DNA from: Bacteriovorax sp. BSW11_IV
GTDB taxonomy: Bacteria > Bdellovibrionota > Bacteriovoracia > Bacteriovoracales > Bacteriovoracaceae
Reading direction: 5' to 3'
Length of the DNA stretch: 64,000 bases
NCBI RefSeq assembly: GCF_000447755.1
Contig: NZ_AUNE01000027.1
Span: 85,896 to 149,895, forward strand
Below are positions 42,097-49,634 of this stretch, piece after piece (the first letter of the stretch is position 1; each line of letters opens with the position of its first letter). Both the position numbers and the translations under genes were made by a program. Below the pieces are notes generated by a model, which was not told where the DNA came from, did not search any database, and worked only from the letters and a program-made list of their open reading frames with translations.

Positions 42097-43392
42097 ATGT
42101 CACTTCGACCAGTTTACATTGTAGAGGCCGTGAGAACACCACAGGCCAAGGCGGGAATGGATCTAAAAGACGTGGCCGCGCCCTATTTGGGGGCCTATCT
42201 TGTTCGTCACATTCTAGACAATACTGATATTCCAAACGATGGCGTTGATGAAGTTATCTTTGGAAACACGGGAACTCCGGCAAAATATCCTAATATTGGG
42301 AGAGTTATTGCCCTTGAAGCAGGTCTTCATAAGAAGACAAGTGGTTACTCAGTTCATAGAAACTGTGCTTCTGGCCTTGAGGCCGTAAGCCAGGCCTATT
42401 TAAAAATTGCTAGCGGTCGATCTGATGTGATCGTTGCTGGTGGTGTTGAATCTATGTCACAGATGCCTCTTATTTACGGAAAAGAGATGACTGAACTTTT
42501 CGTAAAAGTAATGAAGGCGAAGTCTGTAGGTGAAAAACTAAAAGCACTTTCTGCGTTTAGACCTCCTTTTCTGTCTCCTGTAGTTGCTATTGAACAAGGG
42601 TTAACAGATCCTTTTTGTGGTCTAAATATGGGACAAACAGCAGAACTACTTGCGCGTGAATTAGGAATTTCTCGCGAAGAACAAGATATCTATGCTAACA
42701 ACTCTCACCATAAGGCCGTAGCGGCCATGGAAGCGGGACGCTTCAATGATGAAATCGTTGCTCTCGCAATTGGTGGAAAATTACAAAAGCTTTTAAGCAC
42801 TGATGTTGGCCCTCGTGCAAACTCAACTGTTGAAGGTCTTGCAAAAATGAAGCCTTATTTCGAAAAGAGATCAGGTACAGTGACTGTTGGGAACTCGTGT
42901 CCAATCACTGATGGTGGTTCGGCCCTTCTCTTTGTTTCCGAAGAAGCACTTAAAAAATATAATCTAACTCCTGTTGCAAGAATGGTTGATTACCACTTCC
43001 ATGGATTAGAGCCTGAGCGTATGGGGATGGGTCCTCTTCACGCTATGGATGGAGTTCTTAGAAGAACTGATCTAACACTTGATAAGATGGATCTTGTTGA
43101 AATCAACGAGGCCTTCGCTGCACAAATTATTGCTGTTAGAAAAGGTCTAACTGATAGATCTGTTGCAGACAAGTTTGGAATTGAAACTCTGTGGGGGGAA
43201 ATTCCTGATGAGAAACTTAACGTAAATGGTGGAGCGATTGCTCTTGGACACCCTGTCGGATCAACTGGTTCACGTTTAGTTGTAACGCTTTTACACGAAC
43301 TGAAAAGAAGAAAGGCAGGCTACGGTATTGCCTCTCTTTGTATTGGTGGTGGTCAAGGTGGAGCTTGTATTATTGAGAATCTAGTAAAGTAG
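42097..43392 (+). CDS. fadI: acetyl-CoA C-acyltransferase (thiolase)
   Basis: A 431-residue thiolase that releases acetyl-CoA in the last step of beta-oxidation. Nucleophile Cys: HRNCASGLEAVSQ (~residue 90). His: NGGAIALGHPVGSTGSR. Second catalytic Cys: SLCIGGGQGGA. Length and C-terminal layout are near the FadI-type alpha-subunit-associated enzyme. AAGGAG precedes the ATG. The next gene is the multifunctional FadB/J-type protein 13 bases on, giving a two-enzyme beta-oxidation operon. Confidence 0.93.
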   Translation: MSLRPVYIVEAVRTPQAKAGMDLKDVAAPYLGAYLVRHILDNTDIPNDGVDEVIFGNTGTPAKYPNIGRVIALEAGLHKKTSGYSVHRNCASGLEAVSQAYLKIASGRSDVIVAGGVESMSQMPLIYGKEMTELFVKVMKAKSVGEKLKALSAFRPPFLSPVVAIEQGLTDPFCGLNMGQTAELLARELGISREEQDIYANNSHHKAVAAMEAGRFNDEIVALAIGGKLQKLLSTDVGPRANSTVEGLAKMKPYFEKRSGTVTVGNSCPITDGGSALLFVSEEALKKYNLTPVARMVDYHFHGLEPERMGMGPLHAMDGVLRRTDLTLDKMDLVEINEAFAAQIIAVRKGLTDRSVADKFGIETLWGEIPDEKLNVNGGAIALGHPVGSTGSRLVVTLLHELKRRKAGYGIASLCIGGGQGGACIIENLVK

Positions 43393-43405
43393 TAAAGGAT
43401 CAAAT

Positions 43406-45535
43406 ATGGCCTATAAAAGAATAAGTTTTGAAGTAGAAAATAAAATTGCTTATATCGGATTTGGTTACAATTGTGACAAGTCGATGACAACATTAGATGA
43501 AGAAACTTTGGGTGAACTTCGTGACATTATCGAAGAGCTTCACACAAAGCAAAAAGAGCTTTCAGGAGCAATTTTCTTCACTCACAAAGACCGTTGTTTT
43601 ATTGCTGGTGCAGATATTAATCTTATTGCCGCAATGAAGACTGAAGCAGATGGTGCTTACGGTGCAGAACAAGGTCAGTCGATCTTTAATCGTTTAGAGG
43701 ATTTGAAAATCCCTACAGTTGCTTGTATTCATGGTGTTTGTCTTGGTGGAGGAACTGAGTTTTCTTTGGCATGTAAGACGATTCTTATGTCAGATGATAA
43801 GGGAACAATCATGGGTCTTCCTGAAGTGAAGCTTGGTTTGATTCCTGGATTTGGTGGCACATATAGAATGCCAAAGAAAATTGGTCTTCCAAATGCCCTT
43901 GATCTTATCCTTTCTGGAAAGACTGTTAATGCAAGAAAAGGTAAACGTCTAGGTTTAGCGGCCGCGGTATATCCAAAAGAGCGCTTAAAAGCAATGGCGC
44001 CAGAACACTTTAAAGGTGAAGAAAAGAAACAATCTTTTTCTGAGTCTCTTGGAAATTTAGCTGCTGATAATTTTCTTGCTAAGAAAATTATTTTTCAAAA
44101 AGCACGCGAAGGTGTTCTAAAGATGACAAAGGGATTCTACCAGGCCCCACTTAAAATTCTTGATGTCATGGAAGCGGGGATGATGAAAGGCAGAACAAGC
44201 TATCTTGCGAGTGAAGCTGAGGCCTTTGGAGAGTTATGTGTTTCTGAGCAATCAAAGAACTTGCAGCATATTTTCTTTATGACTGAAAAAGTTAAGAAAT
44301 ACTCTGGTAAAAAAGGTGAAGGAAAAGTTCCTCGTTTTGAACGTGGAGCATGTCTTGGTGCAGGAACGATGGGTGGTGGTATTGCATGGCTTATGGCCAG
44401 CAATAATATGGCCCCTATTATGAAAGATTTAACTCCTGCTGCACTGGAGCTAGGGCTTAAGCAATCATCTTCAAACTTCATGGGTGCTGTTAAAAGAAAC
44501 AAAATGACATTTGAAGAGTTTGAAAAAAAGCAGCGTTCAATCGCATGTCAACTTGACTACAGAGGTTTTAAAAAGGCCGATCTATTAGTTGAGGCCGTTG
44601 TTGAAAATATGGATATTAAAAAGAAAGTTTTTGCTGAGGCAGAAAATTATGTACGTGAAGATGCTGTTTTGACTTCTAATACTTCATCTTTATCAGTTCA
44701 AGAGATGTCTACAGCTCTTCAAAGACCAGAACGTTTTGCTGGACTTCACTTTTTCAATCCTGTTCATAAGATGCCTCTTGTTGAAATTATTACCCACGAT
44801 AAAGTTGCACCTGAAACTGTTGAGGCACTTTACAACTGGGTTTTAAAGGCCAAGAAAACTCCTGTTGTTGTAAAAGATGGTCCAGGATTTCTTGTGAATA
44901 GAATTCTTATGCCATATATGAATGAAGCAGGCTTTCTTCTAGAAGAAGGTGTTGCAATGAAAGATATCGAAGATGCATGTTTAAATTTCGGTATGCCAAT
45001 GGGTCCATGTCGTCTTCTTGATGAAGTTGGTATTGATGTTGGTGAGAAAGTTGCGAAGATTATCTATGTTGGTCTAGGAGAGAGAGCTAAATCAAGCAAT
45101 GTTTCACATATGCTAGTTGAAAAAGGTCTTCTTGGTAGAAAGACTGACAAAGGTTTTTATCTTTACGATGAAAAAGGTAAAGTGACTGGCGTCAATGACG
45201 AGGCCATGGCCATTCTACCAAAGCCAACTAAGAAAATGAGTGAAACAGAAATTCAAATGAGAATTTTCTTACCAATGATTAATGAAGCATCTACTGTTCT
45301 TGCTGATGGAATTGTTACTACAGCAGAAGAAGTTGATTTAGGACTAATCTTTGGTATTGGTTTTCCTCCATTTAGAGGTGGATTACTTCGTTACGCTGAC
45401 ACTGAAGGATTAGATAATTTAATCGCCGCTCTCGATAAATTCGCTGCTAGTGTTGATAAAGATAGATACGGCGCCAGTGAGTTTATGAGAAAGCTTGCTA
45501 GTGAGAAGAAGAAGTTCTACGAATTCAATGTTTAG
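43406..45535 (+). CDS. fadJ: enoyl-CoA hydratase/3-hydroxyacyl-CoA dehydrogenase
   Basis: A 709-residue bifunctional beta-oxidation protein. The N-terminal crotonase half has FIAGADINLIAAM and HGVCLGGGTEFSLACK (oxyanion hole), with the catalytic Glu in GLPEVKLGLIPGFGGTYR. The middle NAD-binding fold starts at GACLGAGTMGGGIAWLMA. Catalytic His-region of the dehydrogenase: AGLHFFNPVHKMPLVEI, and C-terminal GPGFLVNRILMPYM. Both halves keep their key residues. It lies 13 bases after the thiolase and overlaps the LolC/E-like gene by 8 bases. Confidence 0.94.
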   Translation: MAYKRISFEVENKIAYIGFGYNCDKSMTTLDEETLGELRDIIEELHTKQKELSGAIFFTHKDRCFIAGADINLIAAMKTEADGAYGAEQGQSIFNRLEDLKIPTVACIHGVCLGGGTEFSLACKTILMSDDKGTIMGLPEVKLGLIPGFGGTYRMPKKIGLPNALDLILSGKTVNARKGKRLGLAAAVYPKERLKAMAPEHFKGEEKKQSFSESLGNLAADNFLAKKIIFQKAREGVLKMTKGFYQAPLKILDVMEAGMMKGRTSYLASEAEAFGELCVSEQSKNLQHIFFMTEKVKKYSGKKGEGKVPRFERGACLGAGTMGGGIAWLMASNNMAPIMKDLTPAALELGLKQSSSNFMGAVKRNKMTFEEFEKKQRSIACQLDYRGFKKADLLVEAVVENMDIKKKVFAEAENYVREDAVLTSNTSSLSVQEMSTALQRPERFAGLHFFNPVHKMPLVEIITHDKVAPETVEALYNWVLKAKKTPVVVKDGPGFLVNRILMPYMNEAGFLLEEGVAMKDIEDACLNFGMPMGPCRLLDEVGIDVGEKVAKIIYVGLGERAKSSNVSHMLVEKGLLGRKTDKGFYLYDEKGKVTGVNDEAMAILPKPTKKMSETEIQMRIFLPMINEASTVLADGIVTTAEEVDLGLIFGIGFPPFRGGLLRYADTEGLDNLIAALDKFAASVDKDRYGASEFMRKLASEKKKFYEFNV

Positions 45536-46694
45536 TTATTTTAGTCGATATTTTATTTCGCATATATTTAATGCCAAGACTCGTCAACGATTGCTACTTT
45601 TAGCAATCGTTGGCCTATTTCTTTCTAGCTTCGCACTTCTTGTGCTTCAGTCTACGATGGGTGGCCTTCAGCGCAACAGAATTGAGCGCTCTAAGGCCAT
45701 CTTTGGTGATGCCACGATTGTGCTTCCTAAGAGTAATATTGGCCTTCAAAATCAAGTTTTAGACTTTGCAAAAGAAACAGGTCTAGATTTTTCTGTTGAG
45801 TATGAAATTGAATTATTACTACAAAATGGAAGTTATCTCTCTCCTGTAATTGTTCACGCGATTTCAAAAGATCATTTCAGACCTGGCTTTTTGAAAGGGG
45901 CAAAGTTTAACGGTGCCTTGGTGCCAATTGAATTGGCCTATAAGACTAGATTGAGTGAAATGGATGAGTTAAAACTTATTTCGCCGTCTCATACTGATGT
46001 TTTTTTTGGCGAGATTCCGAGAATGGCCCTGACTTTTGTTGAAAGAGTTATTGCGACTGACGATACCGAAGTCGATTCCATGCATTTATGGGTACGTTTA
46101 CCTCTCATACAAAACGTTATCAAAAAGCGCGATGTTAATACACTTCGCTTTTATGGAAAATTTAATACTGAATCTTTACGTAAGAAACTCGATGAAAAGT
46201 TTGCATCAGCTATTATCTTTCAAACATGGGAAGAGAAAAATCAAAATCTTGTATGGGCACTAAATTTAGAAACAGTAGTGATGACTTTTTTATTTACGGG
46301 AATGACTTTACTTGTTTCACTATGTATCACATCAGGGCTAATGATTTTTTTCAACAATATCAAATTAGATCTTGCAAGTTTTTGGATTCAAGGGGCCTCA
46401 AAGAAATCCATTCTAAGTTTTACAGGCAGAACAATTCATGGGATTTCATTTATTGCTATTTTGAGTGGCCTAGGTTTTGGTTTGATCTTTTTAGAGCTTT
46501 TTGACCTGTTTGGACCAGAGATTATGCCAGATGTTTTTGTCGATAGAAAAATTCCAGTCTACGTGAGCTTCAGAGCGATATCTCTTTCTGTACTCATTCC
46601 ATTTGTGATTTCATGGTTTTTTGCAGAGTTTTCTCTATATCAGTTTAAGAAAGAGAATAATTATCTCGACTATATAAGATCTCTTGGGCGGTAG
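45528..46694 (+). CDS. LolC/E- or MacB-like ABC transporter permease
   Basis: About 388 residues from the ATG at 45528; an upstream TTG at 45495 is in frame but lies inside fadJ. One N-terminal TM helix (residues ~20-40), a ~210-residue periplasmic domain and three C-terminal TM helices follow the FtsX/LolC/E layout. The N-terminal RYFISHIFNAKTRQRLLLLAIVG block resembles LolC/E. No ATPase partner (LolD) lies in the window. It overlaps fadJ, so co-transcription is likely though the functions are unrelated. It abuts the convergent protease gene. Confidence 0.7.
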   Translation: MFSYFSRYFISHIFNAKTRQRLLLLAIVGLFLSSFALLVLQSTMGGLQRNRIERSKAIFGDATIVLPKSNIGLQNQVLDFAKETGLDFSVEYEIELLLQNGSYLSPVIVHAISKDHFRPGFLKGAKFNGALVPIELAYKTRLSEMDELKLISPSHTDVFFGEIPRMALTFVERVIATDDTEVDSMHLWVRLPLIQNVIKKRDVNTLRFYGKFNTESLRKKLDEKFASAIIFQTWEEKNQNLVWALNLETVVMTFLFTGMTLLVSLCITSGLMIFFNNIKLDLASFWIQGASKKSILSFTGRTIHGISFIAILSGLGFGLIFLELFDLFGPEIMPDVFVDRKIPVYVSFRAISLSVLIPFVISWFFAEFSLYQFKKENNYLDYIRSLGR

Positions 46695-48245
46695 TTACCA
46701 CCCAAGAACTTCTTTTACTTTATTTTCTTTTAGTAGAACAATCATCGACTCTAATGCATAAGAAGCACGGATGTTTTGAAGATTGTGCGCGATGGCGGCC
46801 ATAATTGAAACCAAGTCTTTTTTCTGTGAAGCCGTTAAGTCAAAATTTAATTCAATATTACCGTTGACTGCACTCGCGAAGGTTTTGTATTTATTTTCAT
46901 TGAAAAGATCTTTTTCAATGTAGTAGCGCCATAGCCCAATCAAGTAATCTGCAGTTTCAACGCCATCTTCCATTATTGTTGTTCCACAAATATCGTGTAA
47001 ATCAATAATGTAGTATAGGTCACTATAATCTACATTTGACTCTTTTGCATATTTTCGGCAGGCACTTCTATCTTGAAGACCAAGCTCTATAAGCATAGGA
47101 GTAAGAGTGTAGTCGAATGTATCAGTGTCTTCATTTGTGTGATAAATGATTTTTAACTTTTCCAAGATTTCCTGGGAAAGCTCAAGTTCGGCCTTTTTAT
47201 CTGTTCTTAAAAAGCTTGTAATGCCCCAAAGTGTATTTCTTAAGGCCTTCGAATTGTTCGTTGAAGTCTCATCTCGTGTTCTCAAATTGTCGTTTATAAG
47301 TATATTAAGTAAATTTGATGCGAAATCGTCATTTGAAAAGTTTCCTAGCCAATAATCAATTGTACTAATTCTTTCATATGATATTTTTCGAGGAAGATTG
47401 TCTTGTTGCTCATCTAAAATTCCCATATCTTTGATAATTAGGCCTTTAGTGTCGTCGTAGTCGTAGGGTCCTCTTGCATATTTAATATTGTCCATGATTT
47501 TAGAGAGTCGAGTTGCGTAGCCAAAGTGTTCAACTGAACCATCTTTTTTTACAGATGCTTTGTCCCATTTGCTTGAGTTGTATAATCCAATGACTCTATT
47601 GGTTTTAAGATCAATAAGAGGACTTCCGCTATTTCCACTGAGGGCCACAGACTTTAGATTAAAACTATCTCCTGACACTCTATCAACATAGGCGCTTCCT
47701 TGTCTTAGTGTCGATCCGAAGGGGTGTCCAACGATTGCAAGCTTATCTCTTTCATTGTATCCATGATCACGAACTCCATAGAGGTCTAATTTTAAAAAAG
47801 GTACTTTTGTATTTTTCGGAAGTTCGACTTTTATCAAGGCGTAATCTAGTTCATCGTTCGCGGCCAGAAGTTGAACTTTATCATAAACTTCCATTGCTCC
47901 ACCGAGACGGAAATCTCTAACTATTTTTAAGTTCTCGCACCTCTGGGCACTACAACGATCAAAACCAATAACATGATGATTTGTCATCATAAGTCCATCT
48001 TCACTAATGAAAAAGCCAGTTGCACTTCCACCTTCACGATAGAATATTTTCGCGACTGGAGTTCCTATGATCAGCTGTTGCTCAATTGTTGTGTAATCCA
48101 AGGGAGTTGATTGAAAAGGGAGCCCCCATGTATTTTCAGTGACAATATTATCTTTGAGTATGATTTTCTCTTCAGTTTTTACTCCACAGCCAACGAGCGA
48201 TATCAATAATACGGCACTGGCCAGTAACTTTGTTTTTTTACTCAT
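46695..48245 (-). CDS. trypsin-like serine protease lipoprotein
   Basis: About 516 residues from the ATG at 48245 (GAGG six bases upstream). The N-terminus is a lipoprotein signal (LLISLVGCGVK). The catalytic triad of an S1-type fold is visible: His in MTNHHVIGF, Asp in DELDYALIKV and Ser in ALSGNSGSPLID, with oxyanion Gly. The C-terminal ~250 residues are helical and of no known domain. It is probably an outer-membrane-anchored periplasmic or surface protease. No PDZ domain is visible, unlike DegP. Confidence 0.85.
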   Translation of the reverse strand: MSKKTKLLASAVLLISLVGCGVKTEEKIILKDNIVTENTWGLPFQSTPLDYTTIEQQLIIGTPVAKIFYREGGSATGFFISEDGLMMTNHHVIGFDRCSAQRCENLKIVRDFRLGGAMEVYDKVQLLAANDELDYALIKVELPKNTKVPFLKLDLYGVRDHGYNERDKLAIVGHPFGSTLRQGSAYVDRVSGDSFNLKSVALSGNSGSPLIDLKTNRVIGLYNSSKWDKASVKKDGSVEHFGYATRLSKIMDNIKYARGPYDYDDTKGLIIKDMGILDEQQDNLPRKISYERISTIDYWLGNFSNDDFASNLLNILINDNLRTRDETSTNNSKALRNTLWGITSFLRTDKKAELELSQEILEKLKIIYHTNEDTDTFDYTLTPMLIELGLQDRSACRKYAKESNVDYSDLYYIIDLHDICGTTIMEDGVETADYLIGLWRYYIEKDLFNENKYKTFASAVNGNIELNFDLTASQKKDLVSIMAAIAHNLQNIRASYALESMIVLLKENKVKEVLGW

Positions 48246-48456
48246 GGGAACCTCATTTTTTTTAGTGAGTAAACTTAACAAGCACTAGGATTGATTTGTA
48301 GTGATCGTGTAAAATTATCATCATTAATTGTTTATTTAGACAAAACTGAATTGTCTAAAAAGATGACATGTTAGAATTATCAACAGGGTTAGCAGGAAAT
48401 TTATCTTCTAATATTCCTATTTTCAGCATCCTATACCCATAAATAAAAGAGAGCTT

Positions 48457-48474
48457 TTGGCATATACCTTGCTT
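48457..48474 (+). promoter_or_regulatory. sigma-54-type promoter for the barrel/giant-lipoprotein operon
   Basis: TTGGCATATACCTTGCTT (48457-48474) has the -24 GG (48459-48460) and -12 GC (48471-48472) exactly 12 bases apart, with TTGGCA and TTGCT matching the consensus TTGGCACG-N4-TTGCW well. The start would be about 48484, giving a ~20-base leader to the ATG at 48504. The enhancer-binding activator is not in the window. Confidence 0.65.
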
Positions 48475-48503
48475 ATATAACTCCAAACAACTGTGGGGAT
48501 GTT

Positions 48504-49634
48504 ATGAATAAGGTGTTAATCACGGGTCTAGTGCTTTCAAGTTGTGCATCTTTTGCACAATCTACAAGTACGGCCAATCTTCAATCAAAGAACGGTCTTA
48601 ATAAGACGACAAAAGTTCGTGGTGAAGTAGAAGTGAAGGGGATTTCACAATCGGGAACAATGAATAAGGCCACTAAGCAAGAGATTAAGGCCTCTGTTTC
48701 TGGTTTTCATAAATTTTATCCATCAATTGATTTAAAGTTTGATGTTGGTGCTGTTCTTAGAGCTGGAAGCACTGATTCTTTATTTGATAACAATGAGTAC
48801 GATGGTGAGAGTGGCCTTACAATTTCTGAAGGGGCCTTCGAGTATCGTCCAATGAATTTCATTTCTCTTGAGGCCGGTGCCTTAAGAATGGATCGAAAAT
48901 CATCTCCTCTTCTTTTGTCTGGTAGAGCGATGCTTGGACTGCGTGAGGCCATTCAATACGGTAATGGTGGGGTTAAAGTTGGATTGACGGCGATTCAAGC
49001 TACACCAAGTATTAAAAATACTTCAGACAGAATTGATAGAGTTGAAGAAGGGACTCCATCATATTTTAGTGAAGGCGTATTTGTACAATTCTCAAAGAAT
49101 AATTTTACATTAGATTCAAGTGCATCTCATTTTGCTTTTTCAAATCTTTCTAATGGGGTTGCTAGAGAGTCACTTTTCAATGGAAATAGTGTTTCTGGAA
49201 ACAGGGAAGATGGTGCTGAGTTTTTATATGATTTCGCTGGTTGGAATGTGTCTAATAAAGCAACACTTGAAACAAGTGCCATTGATTTATCTATTCACCA
49301 CAACTATTTAGTAAATACTGAGGCCGCTGCTGGGAAAAATAAAGGTCAACTTATTGGTGTAAATGTTAAGTATAAAGGTGATACTGCGACTCACGAGCTA
49401 GGACTTGAGTCATTTAAAGTTGAATCTGATGCTTCTGTTGCTTATTACAATAACAAATTTTATGGTCACAATAATAGAGAGGGGCTTGCTGCTTCATATA
49501 TCTTCAATGACCTAGGCAACAACTTTGAGCTAGAGGCCACTGGTGTTGCAAGTAATGTAATTAAGAAATCTGATACTCAAGATAAAGAAACACTTTTCAT
49601 TTTAACTTTAAGGAAGTTCTATGATCTTTTCTAA
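48504..49634 (+). CDS. porin-like outer-membrane protein
   Basis: A 376-residue protein with a signal peptide (MNKVLITGLVLSSCASFAQ). The mature part has repeated alternating polar/hydrophobic strands with Gly, and ends FILTLRKFYDLF, a terminal Phe as expected for BAM-dependent barrels. No family is recognised. GGGGATG precedes the ATG. Its last 14 bases overlap the giant lipoprotein start, so the two are translationally coupled and probably work together. It keeps the usual GGCC frequency, unlike its partner. Confidence 0.75.
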   Translation: MNKVLITGLVLSSCASFAQSTSTANLQSKNGLNKTTKVRGEVEVKGISQSGTMNKATKQEIKASVSGFHKFYPSIDLKFDVGAVLRAGSTDSLFDNNEYDGESGLTISEGAFEYRPMNFISLEAGALRMDRKSSPLLLSGRAMLGLREAIQYGNGGVKVGLTAIQATPSIKNTSDRIDRVEEGTPSYFSEGVFVQFSKNNFTLDSSASHFAFSNLSNGVARESLFNGNSVSGNREDGAEFLYDFAGWNVSNKATLETSAIDLSIHHNYLVNTEAAAGKNKGQLIGVNVKYKGDTATHELGLESFKVESDASVAYYNNKFYGHNNREGLAASYIFNDLGNNFELEATGVASNVIKKSDTQDKETLFILTLRKFYDLF

